The position numbers were made by a program, and so were the translations under genes. Positions 1 through 10,660 of a DNA stretch of 64,000 bases are shown here, in pieces. Position 1 is the stretch's first letter. Each line of letters begins with the position of its first letter. The stretch comes from Tubulanus polymorphus (lineage: Eukaryota; Nemertea; Palaeonemertea; Tubulaniformes; Tubulanidae), in assembly GCF_964204645.1 (NCBI RefSeq), contig NC_134036.1:2418001-2482000 (forward strand), written 5' to 3'. The notes under the pieces were generated by a model. The model was given only the letters and a program-made list of their open reading frames with translations. It was not told the DNA's origin and made no database searches.

Positions 1-249
1 TCTAAATCACTTGTTGCAACCTGTTTCATGTGGGGAACCCCAAAGTTCAGCACAAAAACCCCCAAATAAATAATTCACTTTATCGAGACTACTTGATGGA
101 AAAGTTCAAACATATCCCTTTTCAAATGAGGCATATTACATATTTTTAAGACAGAAAACCTATCCAAAAATTAAAACGGTTGTCGAAAAAATGTCTCCAA
201 CATTCAGCACTATGTGGCGCTACTGGTACGATCACCAAAACGATGAATG

Positions 250-252
<3 letters not shown>
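1..252. other. unassigned AT-rich DNA
   Basis: No coding signal, RNA gene or recognisable repeat was seen before the AT microsatellite. Confidence 0.5.

Positions 253-313
<61 letters not shown>
253..313. repeat. (AT)n microsatellite
   Basis: About 30 uninterrupted AT dinucleotides. Apparent reading frames of alternating Tyr-Ile across it are artefacts. Confidence 0.97.
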
Positions 314-314
<1 letters not shown>

Positions 315-697
315 GGACGTATATAAGGCACTTCCGGTTGACTAGTTCCAGTTGGTTAAGTTCCGGACGACTAGTAGTCAACGGCGATGATGAAGGCAAT
401 TTATGTCGTCTGTTACCGAGAGAGACAGTGACGCAAAGATAACGCGGATGAATGCAGGCGACTTCACACGCTGCAACTCGGATGCTGAAACGTGCTCCGT
501 TACTAAACATCTTACAGTAAGATGAAATCAGCCAATAATTCACATTCCGAGCACTATAAAGATATCGGTATGTCTTTACAGCAAGACACTTCTAGAAAAA
601 AATCGTCACCGCATTCATATATTCCCATATGTAGAGAATCCCATAACAAAAAGATGATATAAAGTCTAATAAAAGTTTCCTTGTGGTAGCATTTGAA
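314..697. other. unassigned spacer
   Basis: Mixed-composition DNA between the AT run and the first satellite. The minus-strand open frame here runs into the AT repeat and resembles no known protein. Nothing else was seen. Confidence 0.4.
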
Positions 698-1515
698 GGA
701 TTCCTGAAAATGACTATTAGGACATAGCCAAAATAACGAATAAACTACACTAGCTCAAGTAATACAGTATTTCTGAAGATGACTATTAGGATAAAGTCGA
801 AACGTCGAATAAACTACACTAGCTCAAAGAATACAGTTGTATTCTTGAACATGACTATAAGAATAAAGTTGAAAAGTTGAATAAACTACACTAGCTCAAG
901 TAATACAGTATCCCTGAAAAGACTATTAGGACATAGTCAAAATAACGAATAAACTACACTAGCTCAAGTAATACAGTATTCCTAAAGATGACTATTAGGA
1001 TAAAGTCAAAACGTTGAATAAACTACACTAGCTCAAGGAATACAGTATTCCTGAAGATGACTATTAGGATAAAGTCAAAACGTTGAATAAACAACACTAG
1101 CTTAAGAAATGCAGTATTCTTGAAGATGACTATTAGGATAAAGTCAAAAGGTTGAATAAACTGCACTAGCTCAAGGAATACAATTGTATGTATTCTTGAA
1201 GATGACTATAAGAATATAGTTGAAAAGTTGAATAAACTACACTAGCTCAAGTAATACAGTATTCCTGAAGATGACTATTAGGATACAGTCGAAACGTTGA
1301 ATAAACTACACTAGCTCAAGGAATACAGTATTCCTGAAGATGACTATTAGGATACAGTCGAAACGTTGAATAAACTACTCTAGCTCAAGGAATACAGTAT
1401 TCCTGAAGATGACTATTAGGATATAGTCGAAACGTTGAATAAACTACACTAGCTCAAGGAATACAGTATTCCTGAAGATGACTATTAGGATAAAGTCGAA
1501 ACGTTGAATAAACTT
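698..1515 (+). repeat. ~70 bp satellite with conserved hairpin
   Basis: About 12 tandem units of roughly 70 bp. Each holds a short inverted repeat (GACTAT ... ATAGTC or a weakened version) followed by GAAACGTTGAATAAAC and then ACTAGCTCAAGGAATACAG. The copies are degenerate, and some hairpin variants keep pairing through G-T changes. The same unit recurs at 17205-17620, partly inverted. The hairpin followed by CGAAACGTTG resembles 3'-terminal motifs of some metazoan retroelements; that link is from memory and is inference. Confidence 0.93.
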
Positions 1516-2060
1516 CTGGCTCAAGAAAACATTTTTTGGAATTACCGGGGGTAATGTTATTTTTTCGCTACTACAGTGGGTCTCTCTACAATATCATCGT
1601 GACAATGAAAAAGAGAACTGATGTTACTGAACAAGTGTTTGATACTTTGACAACAAGTTAAACCACTAAGTACAGATAAGTTCTACATCGTTTGCCACTA
1701 GCCGCCCACAGACCGCCGGTAATCACTAAACCACGGATCGTCTGCGGTCTATGAACGGGAATCGATAGCCAGTGCTGGTGCTACTGCTGGTCTATCACAA
1801 CGTAATCCGTCTGCTTATAAATAAACTCGATACACAGGTTTTTATCGGCATCAACCGGCGAAGAAGAGATCATTGGAAAATAGGTTTCACATAAAGCACA
1901 GACGCGCGCGCATCCCCAGGAAAATATGGACTTAGTCGAATGAGTATTTCAGGTCAGATGGGATTAGTGTCTGAGTCCCATTCGGTTGAGTATTCGTGCC
2001 CAGTGGGATTTACTAGTTATGTTCTAAGTACAAAAAAAAAAACAGATGACAACCCGAATG
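1516..2060. other. unassigned, possible TATA box near 1813
   Basis: Contains TTATAAATA at about 1813-1822, about 30 bp upstream of a purine-pyrimidine mix, which could be a core promoter for a plus-strand transcript. No convincing exon follows, so this is only a weak candidate. Confidence 0.2.
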
Positions 2061-2061
2061 T

Positions 2062-2185
2062 GTGGGCACTACAAGGAGGAGAGATCATGGGCGTAGTATC
2101 ATCCTCCCTCGGCTGGGATCCGAACCTAATGACATCGCTGGACTCAACCACAGCATGAAACCCTGCCACACTAGACCTGGTGCAC
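2062..2185 (-). mobile_element. tRNA-derived SINE-like copy A
   Basis: Read on the minus strand it matches the element at 2352-2455: GTGTGGCAGGGTTTCATGC, then GGTTCGGATCCC, then GCCGAGG-AGGAT. GGTTCGGATCC resembles a pol III B box, and an A-box-like GTGG segment lies about 30 bp before it. The two copies are divergent and inverted, about 170 bp apart. Family membership is inferred from the internal promoter-like boxes; no pol III product is shown. Confidence 0.5.
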
Positions 2186-2351
2186 AGATTTGCCGCACGA
2201 AAATTTGTGGCACCAATCAGATTGCTCGTTGTATAATCAGAGGCAAATTTCATGAATAAACTATTAACAGAAAACACGGGCCTAAAATAAAATGGGATAT
2301 CTGATTGGCTAATAATGGCATCTCATAAGCTGCGTGTGTAGCTGCGCACTC

Positions 2352-2455
2352 GGTGTAGTGTGGCAGGGTTTCGTGCCGTGGCGGAACGTAGTAAGGCCAT
2401 TGGGTTCGAATCCCTGCCGAGGAAGGATATGGGCGCACAGAAGACTCCTAATTCA
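2352..2455 (+). mobile_element. tRNA-derived SINE-like copy B
   Basis: Plus-strand copy with GTGTGGCAGGGTTTCGTGCC, an A-box-like stretch and a clear B-box match GGTTCGAATCC near 2404. Similarity to copy A runs from GTGTGGCAGGG through ATGGGCG. A more distant relative (GGTGGCGAGTCTCG plus GGTTCAAATGC) lies near 29670-29705. No target-site duplication could be fixed by eye. Confidence 0.5.
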
Positions 2456-3050
2456 ACCTACAGTTAGCATAAGGCACATACAAAATCTTGCTAAGTACAA
2501 ACACAAATTCCACCATAGTTAGCGAATATTTTCCAAACAACAAATCAAAGGTCAACGAATAAAAACACTTTCTATTCCGACGTGAATACCCAAGTTGCCA
2601 TGATTTCTATAGACAGTTTTTATAAATATAAAAGGTAAAAGGTTGGCTGAAAAGAACCAAATTAAGCTCCGCGCGCATCTGGTGTTGACTGATATCGAGC
2701 TAATGGGATGGAGAGAGAGCGCACTGGAAAGATACCATTTCACGATTGATTTTCTTACGAAAAAATAACAAAAATATCCCCTTCCAACAACTAGAACAAC
2801 AGTGCAAACCGTTAGCGTTGTCAAGGAAGTTGTCATTAGCGATGATGGGTTTAAAAGCGCGGTCGCGAAGGTAAGATCAGTGAAGTGGGTTTATTTTTAA
2901 AATGTCACTGACATTAAAAGAAAACAAATACCAGTTCTTGGAATGACGCTATAAATCCATAAGAAGAAAGGGGGAGGTCAGGGATACCAAGGTTTCGATG
3001 ATTTTGCCTGGGGCTTTGAAATTAGTGACTTTCCATAAACGTTTTCTGAA
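2456..3050. other. unassigned spacer
   Basis: Mixed sequence with no exon, RNA or repeat that I can support. The 94-residue minus frame at 2552-2836 resembles no known protein. Confidence 0.35.
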
Positions 3051-3745
3051 ATGATGAAGTTATAAAAAATAAGAAGGTCGCCATTAGTAACTAATCATAA
3101 TTTTACTGAATCGTTGAAGTTATCGAGAATGAGAAGGTCGTAATTAGTAACTAATCATAATTTTACTGAATCGTTGAAGTTATTGAGAATGAGAAGGTCG
3201 TCATTAGTAACTAACAATAATTTTACTGAATCGTTGAAGTTATTGAGAATGAGAAGGTCGTCATTAGTAACTTATCATAATTTTACTGAATCAATGAAGT
3301 TATCGAGAATGAGAAGGTCGTCATTAGTAACTAACAATAATTTTACTGAATCGTTGAAGTTATTGAGAATGAGAAGGTCGTCATTAGTAACTAATCATAA
3401 TTTTACTGAATCGCTGAAGTTATCGAGAATGAGAAGGTCGTCATTAGTAACTAATCATAATTTTACTGAATCAATGAAGTTATCGAGAATGAGAAGGTCG
3501 TCATTAGTAACTAACAATAATTTTACTGAATCGTTGAAGTTATTGAGAATGAGAAGGTCGTCATTAGTAACTAATCATAATTTTTCTGAATCAATGAAGT
3601 TATCGAGAATGAGAAGGTCGTCATTAGTAACTAATCATAATTTTTACTGAATCGTTGAAGTTATTGAGGATGAGAAGGTCGTCATTAGTAACTAACAATG
3701 ATTTTACTGAATCGTTGAAGTTATTGAGAATGAGAAGGTTATTGA
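3051..3745 (+). repeat. 60 bp minisatellite, ~11.5 copies
   Basis: Near-perfect 60 bp units containing GAGAATGAGAAGGTCGTC and TTAGTAACTAATCATAATTT. Because 60 is divisible by three, a plus frame stays open for most of the array and would encode a 20-residue repeat with the core RMRRSSLVTN. Two unit subtypes (TTATTGAG and TTATCGAG) alternate, which suggests a higher-order repeat. A 1 bp insertion near 3641 breaks the frame, so coding use is unlikely. Confidence 0.95.
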
Positions 3746-3759
3746 TCATTAAATTCATT

Positions 3760-4740
3760 TTATTGGCAAAAATTTTTTCATCAATGAACGAACTAGAATA
3801 TCTAAAAACTTATTCTAATCAAATTACAATTGTTAAGATATTCCTATTGTGTATTTAATGATATTGATGGGCCATAAATGGTACTAATCTCAGTAGAGTG
3901 AATCAAGTAAAGTTGTTAGAGAACTCAACACAAGAGGAGATCATTGTTAAGTGTTAGTTAGAAGAACCAGAAGGAGGTGTCCTGTTACACCACCTACTTC
4001 TCGGGACGGCGCTGAAAACACTCGTCATTCTCATCGACTACTTACGGCAACAATTCAGAGCGTTGTTACACATCTTACGATAACAATTCAGTGCTTAGTA
4101 ACAACCAGTTACGGTCCGTAGAGACCGCAGCATTCTTTCACTGATTGTCGTGGAAACGTGCGTGCAAGGTAACCGTGTAATCTTAACGTAACAATCGAGA
4201 TGAACTACCGCAGTATGTATCAGTGGGTTTATCTCGTAAGATACGCGACGCTAAAACGTGTTGTATATGTGACGACAGACAACGTATCGTCGTCTTAATG
4301 CGAAATATTTAAACGTCATTTCTACATTATTTGTTTTTTTAATGGTTCAAAATGTATGCGCAAAAATATTTTGCATCTTTAATCATGTTTTAGCAAATAG
4401 ACCAGTAAATATAATGCACAGATGATGGAGAAAATTTGCATACAACTCTTGTTCCTGTAGCACCAAAAGCCATCAAAATTTGGGGGAATGGAAAAATGGT
4501 ATTTTCAGGAAAATACCACTTTTATTGCAGTTAGGCCGAACTATTGACAAAGAAAATCCGTTCCTAGTCCTGCATCAAAAAGCCACACGTAGCCTGATAC
4601 CATGGAAGCAAATGCATATGATTTTTTTTCTCTTGTATAAGAGAATTTTTGCCTTCGGGAGAAAACAATCCAAGAAAAGAAACCACAAACAATTTGTTCA
4701 TAGCTCGATTATCAAAGTCACATATAGCAGAAGTCTGTTT
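3760..4740. other. unassigned spacer
   Basis: Unique-looking AT-rich DNA. The plus frame that enters the GA minisatellite at 4480-4740 resembles no known protein and is kept open downstream by the repeat. Confidence 0.35.
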
Positions 4741-4744
4741 GATG

Positions 4745-5195
4745 ATCAGAGAGGGAGAGGGAGAGGGAGAGCCAGGAGAGTGAGAGAGAGAGGGAGAGGG
4801 AGAGGGAGAGCCAGGAGAGGGAGAGGGAGAGCCAGGAGAGGGAGAGGGAGAGCCAGGAGAGGGAGAGGGAGAGCCAGGAGAGGGAGAGGGAGAGCCAGGA
4901 GAGGGAGAGGGAGAGCCAGGAGAGGGAGAGCCAGGAGAGGTAGAGGGAGAGCCAGGAGAGGGAGAGGGAGAGCCAGGAGAGGGAGAGGGAGAGCCAGGAG
5001 AGGGAGAGCCAGGGATGGAGAGGGAGAGGGAGAGGGAGAGCCAGGAGGGAGAGGGAGAGGGAGAGCCAGGAGGGAGAGGGAGAGGGAGAGCCAGGAGAGG
5101 GAGAGGGAGAGGGAGAGGGAGAGGGAGAGCCAGGAGAGGGAGAGCCAGGAGAGGGAGAGGGAGAGGGAGAGGGAGAGGGAGAGGGAGAGAGCTGA
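4745..5195 (+). repeat. purine minisatellite (GGGAGA with CCAGGA punctuation)
   Basis: An 18-24 bp unit of GGAGAGGGAGA followed by GCCAGGAGA, repeated about 20 times. The plus strand is almost all purine. Frames on both strands remain open and give artefactual RGRGRARR or SLSLSWL peptides. Purine enrichment continues to about 5410. Mirror-symmetric purine tracts of this type can form triplex DNA. Confidence 0.95.
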
Positions 5196-5410
5196 GTCAA
5201 TGGGAGAGAGCCGATTCAAAGAATGCACGTTGAGAAAGGGAGATGGAGAGGGAAGAGAAAGGGGAAGGGAAGGGCTGAGAAGGGAGAGGGCACTAGAGTT
5301 GGGAAGGAAATAAGATTCAGAGGGTGTGGGGGAATGGACGGTGGGAGAGAGCAAGAAGAGGAGTGAAAGAGAGGGGAAGTGAAGGGGGAGGGAGAGAGGG
5401 GAGAAGATGA

Positions 5411-5950
5411 AAGACATAAAGATGAAACGGTTTGTTATATCCAGATGCCTAAAGCTGACCATCGCTTACGGAGCCCGATAAACGAGAATCTCTCTCGCGT
5501 ATGTCTCACGTCGCAAGTAGTTAAACTCAAAACATATAAAGTAACATGATTATTATATACGGGAAGCAAAGTATACACAGACTACAGAACGATGGAAACT
5601 CCTCAAGGGCAGACGACAATAAGCGAGAGTTACAAAAAATTCCATGGCATCGCCGCGATCGCTATATGGACGAACGGGAGAAACTTTTTTACCAATTTTG
5701 TAAATGTTCCCGAAGTCAAAGTGAAGAAACCAAGGACGACTTTTTAGCAATCGGAAAAAGAAATTGATCTTGATTAATCTTGTTGGGCGTTGTGTATTTT
5801 AGATTTAGTAGCGGTAATCGTTGCCAAGTACCAGAGGCACGCCCGTAAAAAATCCCGATTAATCTTGGAGACATCCGTATCTTAGATTTCGTCTTGTTGC
5901 CGATTACCGGACGCATCATCTTAGATATCATCCCGCAATTCAAGGGAGCT
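5411..5950. other. unassigned spacer
   Basis: No gene was recognised. The 73-residue plus frame at 5546-5767 has no recognisable motif. At 5780-5945, ATCTTAGAT and TTACCG-type words recur, suggesting an old degenerate repeat. Confidence 0.3.
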
Positions 5951-5952
5951 GA

Positions 5953-6140
5953 GATTCTAGAAAAGATGGCCACGCTCCTAGCTTATGACATCATTGAATT
6001 GCGTACCGATATCATGCATGATCTCCCATGACATCATCAAATTTCATGCATTTCGAAAACCAAACCGCGAATCTAATTAGATGATGACATCATTGGAGGA
6101 TCCACACGAGGCAGCCATCTTTTCTATATCTTAAGAATGA
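5953..6140. mobile_element. MITE-like dispersed repeat (AAAAGATGGC family)
   Basis: Opens with TCTAGAAAAGATGGCC and closes with GGCAGCCATCTTTTCTA, an imperfect terminal inverted repeat. TGACATCATTGAAT-like words lie inside. Related segments occur near 38145-38310, 42960-43320 and 50400-50600. The transposase family is unknown. Confidence 0.5.
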
Positions 6141-7149
6141 ATTAACTAAAACACGAACCTTTTTTATATGCTTGTTTGGCTTCACTTCCCGTTTCACAAT
6201 CGTCTGGACCTGCAAAAACAATCCGTTTAGGAATAAATAGTTTCAGAAAAAAACCGCAAAATCAAGTGAGGGAAAAAAATTCATGTTTGCTTTTTTTCTT
6301 GTGCAGAATTTTCAAAACTATAGTTTTTCGGTAAAATTTTCCAAATATTTTTCTCTATTTATCTAAATCTAATTTCTGATTTATACTCGAATGTTATACG
6401 CACCTGAATATTACAGATCTTGGTATTTGGCACCGCCCGGGGCGTTAGGGGTCGCGTAGAGGCGCTGTTCTTCTCGATGGGAAGTTCATAATAAGCGTCA
6501 ACCTATTGCTGTAAGTTAACTTTACAATATTCCTGTTTATTTTACATCATTGTTCATACATTTATCATCCATACAATGTAACAAATAGTGTAACTAAAAC
6601 CCGTGCAAAATGAAGAAAAAACAATGTTTCTTATTTTTTACATTGTTTTAAAATGAAACCATTGACGACCGACCGCTAACATTATTGTTGATTATTCAAA
6701 CGGATTCACATTTTCGTTGTTTTCAGATTGTTTTTGGATTCGCTATGGCTTTGGAGATTTTCACGCACACTAATCAAAGGAAAATGCCCGATTCAAGGAT
6801 CTATGATCTATGGAAGAGTATGTGTTTCACGAGGCACAGATGATACCGACAAGATATTCTCTCGAAAACTTTCTCTCGTGTTTTCGGTTTGTTTTCGAAT
6901 TGTTTTTGGATTCGCTATGGCTTTGGAGATAATTTTTTCTCGTACACAAATCTGATGAAGCCAGATTCAAGGATTTATGATCTATGGTAGGAGTCAGTTT
7001 CACCAAGCACAGTTGATACCAACAAGTCATTCTCGCGAAGACTTTCTCTAGTGTTGACAGCGGTTTATGATGAAGTTGCATTTCTACGCCGCGCATCGTG
7101 CGGTTTTTGCCCCGAGAATTTTGAAAAAAAAAAAATTAAAATAATTCCA
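6141..7149. other. unassigned; direct ~200 bp duplication
   Basis: Between 6727 and 7070 a segment with GTTTTTGGATTCGCTATGGC, CAAGGATCTATGATCTATGG and ACAAGATATTCTCTCG is present about twice as diverged direct copies. No exon of the receptor gene could be placed here with confidence. Confidence 0.4.
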
Positions 7150-7223
7150 TGGCCAGTGTGGGGGTCGAACCCACGACATTCGCGTTATTAGCACGACGCT
7201 CTAACCGACTGAGCTAACCGGCC
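7150..7223 (-). tRNA. tRNA-Ile(AAT)
   Basis: The minus strand begins GGCCGGTTAGCTCAGTCGG and folds into a full cloverleaf. The acceptor stem GGCCGGT pairs with ACTGGCC (one G-T). The anticodon loop is CTAATAA with anticodon AAT, and the T arm has GGTTCGACCCC. A run of T follows on the transcribed strand, as expected for a pol III terminator. It lies to the left of, and on the same strand as, the receptor exons at 8-9.4 kb, so it may sit in an intron of that gene. Confidence 0.96.
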
Positions 7224-8052
7224 AGTTGAATGCCTCAAGCACTTCACTGGCTTTTGTAATCTATGTATAATAAAGCTATAGTTGCTTAGTTCGCCATCTA
7301 GCGGTCAACTGCGACAACGCTTAATATGCTATTGTTTACACTGAAGTGCGGCACAGGTTGTTCTTTTGAGCACACATGAATGAGATTGAACTAAGCACAC
7401 GCGCATGCTTAAGATTACACCTGGCACACGCGAACAAGATTGGCACACGCTGAATCTAGGAATTCATAATAATGTTCAGACATGATATATTCTTCTTCTT
7501 GTGTGATATTTATCGACGTTACAATGATATCAAATCTCAAATCTTGATATTCTCAAATGATGCATTCGAAAGATGGTTTCCTTAATTATACTTCTCAGAT
7601 AAACGTTTTTAAGTCTCTAACTAATAGATTATACGATAGGCCTATTTCGATATATCTATATCATTTCAGACATTTTTAGCGCGTAAATGAGTGTTTTTCG
7701 TAAAGTATTTTGAGATGAGCGAACGAGAGTGAGAGTGAACCGCGATAACTGAAACTTTTTTCACAACAATACATCGAATGCACCGGTAAAAAGCACAGAT
7801 CCATGCAGATATGGGCGGACGGATAGTTCATGCAACATGCAGATGCGGACAAGAAGAATTGAATTCGTTTTTTAAAATTCCACGCTCGTCTTTTTCAAAT
7901 CTTTTCAACTCGCGAGATCTTTTCGGAAAAACTTAAACTTACCACCACAAATCGCAAACCGGTTCTTGTCCGCATATAGGATACGTGCGGTGTTCACGAC
8001 GACATTGAGAGAATTTCTAAAAAATGCTCATCGCATTGTATATATTTCTTAC
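7224..8052. other. intron or flank of the receptor gene
   Basis: AT-rich with scattered runs of T; nothing else was seen. If the receptor gene continues to the left, this is intron sequence after the donor at 8052-8051. Confidence 0.4.
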
Positions 8053-8443
8053 CACCGTATTTCTTGCCGATTTTCTCGACCAGTTTCTCCTTGGTAACCT
8101 CGACGAGACGTTCGAACTTGAAGTAGTCGTGCCTGATTCTATAACTGGTACGCAGACTCCGTTTGAAATAGTCGTGGAAAGTATGCGCGACGAAATGGCA
8201 GAATTGCTGCACGATATGTTGCTGTCCGGATTTCTGGTAGATAATCAGAGTTTTGTGATAATTCAAACTGCGGTAGATTCCTTCGACGGCGCGGTATAGG
8301 CTGTTCAACGTCGTACCCGTACGCGTCAGCATCGCGTATTTCGCCTTGTTTTGGAAGTCGTTCGCCATCGCTCCGCCCGATACCATCGGTATGTCCCAGT
8401 ATTTAGTCTGACGGCAGATCGGCGCCGCCGCATAGTCGCACAC
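8053..8443 (-). CDS. natriuretic-peptide-receptor-like gene, ligand-domain exon 2
   Basis: This internal exon is read from 8443 down to 8053, with acceptor TTAACAG before it and donor GTAAGA after it. It encodes 130 codons plus one base, beginning VCDYAAAPICRQTKYWDIP and continuing MVSGGAMANDF. These are hallmark positions of the extracellular ligand-binding domain (ANF-receptor / periplasmic-binding fold) of natriuretic peptide receptors and receptor guanylyl cyclases, where a GPxCxYAAAPxxR...W..P pattern is conserved. It joins in phase 0 to the exon ending at 8863 to give FFGPVCDYAAAP. Later exons (rest of ligand domain, membrane segment, any kinase-like and cyclase domains) were not found, so clearance-type and cyclase-type receptors cannot be told apart. 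Confidence 0.87.
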
Positions 8444-8862
8444 CTGTTAACATAATTGAAAAAAAAATTTTCTTAAAATCTTTAAAAAAGTCATCTAACA
8501 GTTTTAGAAAATAAATTGCAAATTAGAGAAAAAAATTTCATTTCTACAAAAATTATGAAAATTTATTCAATGAATTTGCGTAATTAAATACTGATCTATT
8601 CTTCAATATCTAATCTCAGACCAAAATAAAACATAACATAAGACATATTAAACATTATCAATTTTTTGTCATTATATAGAAATAATTATTTTCATTTTCA
8701 TCATTTTGAAATAATCAGCTGAAGGTTTTCAAATTTTTCAATTCTTCGAAAGACAAATGATCCTTAGAATTCCATAATTTTTATAAAAAGGGATTAAATC
8801 CCAAATTTTCCTGAAATTATGCATTAATTTTTTGGGGAAAAAACAATCAATCAAGAACTCAC
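8444..8862 (-). other. phase 0 intron of the receptor gene
   Basis: A 419 bp intron with GTGAGT donor (8862-8857) and TTAACAG acceptor (ending at 8444). It is AT-rich and shows no other feature. Confidence 0.8.
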
Positions 8863-9480
8863 CGGTCCGAAGAAAACATGAACGTCCCGTTGAAGATACG
8901 CCTCGAACGCCTGATTGATCGCCTCGGCAATACTACAATTAGAATCACGATACGTCACTTTAAACGTGTAACCGGGCAGAATCTGCATCCGTCTCAATTT
9001 CTCCACCGCTAAAATAATCGCCGGACGTATTTTGTCGATGCTGAACATTTTCGCCGGATTTTTCATCAAAATCGCGGCTATTTTCACTACTTTCTCGTCC
9101 TCCAATAGGGGGCGATACGGTTTATCGAACGTCGCGCATTCGAAATAGTTCTGCGCCCGCGCAGACGGTACTAGAAACATTAAAACCGCTAGCGTTACTA
9201 CAGATACCGCGGTCAACAATCCGGTGGTCTGAATACTGCCACCATAGCGACGCAACAATGCACGGGTGGACTGAACACTGCCACCATGGCAACCTAACGA
9301 CGGTCGGGTGGACTGAAAACTACCACCATAGCAACGTAACAATGATTGCATTGTCCAAGTTGAAACGGCCAACATAATTTTCATAAACAGCAGCAAACTT
9401 TTGCTTAATCCATTTCCGAAAATTCTACCAATTGCGCGCACACGGCACTTGATAGATGTTCCGATATCACAAAGTTGAAA
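8863..9480 (-). CDS. natriuretic-peptide-receptor-like gene, N-terminal exon
   Basis: Open from a possible acceptor (CTTCTGTTAG, AG at 9482-9481) to donor CCG|GTGAGT at 8863. A stop triplet overlaps the acceptor. The first in-frame ATG inside the exon is at 9384; an earlier start needs splicing from upstream. Counting from the GTG at 9441, the product shows a three-fold 14-residue repeat (about residues 35-76, core YGGSxQSTR) and then a signal-peptide-like stretch LLTAVSVVTLAVLMFLVPSARA, with cleavage likely after ARA. The mature ligand-binding domain follows: ECATFDKPYRPLLEDEK, ILPGYTFKVTYRDSNCS, and DVHVFFGP at the exon end. DSNCS fits the conserved DSxC of natriuretic peptide receptor C-type sequences. 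The N-terminal start is uncertain. Confidence 0.85.
9214..9339 (-). repeat. 42 bp coding repeat, 3 copies
   Basis: Three in-frame 42 bp units within the receptor exon encode YGGSFQSTR, HGGSVQSTR and YGGSIQTTG variants. It lies between the possible start codons and the signal-peptide-like segment, so it may be removed with the signal peptide or may even be untranslated leader. Confidence 0.85.
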
Positions 9481-10660
9481 CTAACAGAAGCACAATTTTC
9501 ACACAATATTTCAACAAAATGCCCCTTTTAAAACAAAATTATTTTCTGATTGAGTTCAATAGGGTCATACCATCTTGATGCAACAAAGAAAAAAACTATT
9601 GCGGTGAAACAGTGCGCACAAATTCGACATTATTTCTACCGCTTATGATGTCGCTTTTCGGGAACGTCCCGGTAGGCGTCTCGGCGACGAATTCTCGGAA
9701 ATTTCTCGAAGATTCCGTCTTGTTTTTTTAATCAGGAAACCGACAACAATAAAACCATCTGCGGGTGGCGGATATTCTCGTCTCGATTTCCAGCCGGGTC
9801 GCGAACGCGCAAAGCTGATGAAAATCCGAACAGTCCTGATGACAAGACGACGATGAATTATTCCGATTGATGGTGAATAGAAGATGAAAAGTTTTTCACT
9901 CTATTCTGCTCTCTAAATTTTTCCTCATAAAAGCCTAATTCTACGAGAGTCTGTCTCCGTTCGTCTCTGTAGCTAAGAATCCTCCTACATTCGAGATGCT
10001 CTCTCTCTAAAAATACCGTGCATGCGTCTTGCCGTATTAATAATTCTTAGTAATCAAACCTTTCCCAATTCTCTTTCTCTCGAACTCTTGATCTTCTTTT
10101 TGTGTCTTTCCCTTTCTCTCTTTCTCGCTTTCTTTTTAAAAATCTTCTTTCAACTACGCGATATCCCCAGCTGCTTACCGCTCGGTGGAAACTTTCTGAT
10201 ATTCGATATTTTTCCTGGGTATTTCGATATTATTTTCGACTTGCAGCCGAAACTCTTCTCATTACTTGATGTTGAAAAATCTCGATAATAATTTTCATCT
10301 TCCCATTCGAGATTTGTAATCGTGCTTCTCTCTTTTATGATTTCAGTTATTTACGATATATCAAAACGTGCTCATTAACTATATCCTGATATTTCACACT
10401 AATCCGTACTATCAGCGACAACTGATTTCACATCATTTTTCCTCAATCACGACTGTTTGCCTCTTCTGCGTCTTTATCTTGATATTTCGATATTTTGATA
10501 TTCGAGATTCGTTTCTCTCCCGCTGCTGCTGCTGCCACTGCTGCCGTGTTTTATTTTTCGACGTGTCTCGAGATATTTGAGATTGAGATTATTGAGATAT
10601 AAATCTCCATTTTACGACGCAACAGCCACATCGACGGGAATCACGTGATACACAACTTAC
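9481..10660. other. putative 5' intron or leader of the receptor gene
   Basis: T- and C-rich DNA with many ATATTTCGATATTTGATA-like words near 10195-10580. The plus-strand frames here resemble no known protein. If the microexon at 10661-10675 is real, this is the intron after it; otherwise it holds the promoter. Confidence 0.35.

Noticed and set aside
146-543. Open frames with Tyr-Ile runs
   Set aside because: They are translations of the (AT)n microsatellite; the same happens at 24.5-24.9 kb.
3174-3858. 158-residue repeat protein frame
   Set aside because: Produced by a 60 bp satellite whose period is divisible by three; a 1 bp insertion breaks it and there is no non-repeat coding flank.
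4480-5462. Long Arg-Gly and Ser-Leu-Pro rich open frames on both strands
   Set aside because: Kept open by a purine minisatellite; no start context, splice sites or conserved domain.
6159-6209. 51 nt candidate third exon of the receptor gene on the minus strand (acceptor TTGTTTTTGCAG)
   Set aside because: The acceptor is good and phase fits, but the donor (GTTCGT) is weak and the peptide (PDDCETGSEAKQAYKK) does not match what should follow in the ligand domain.
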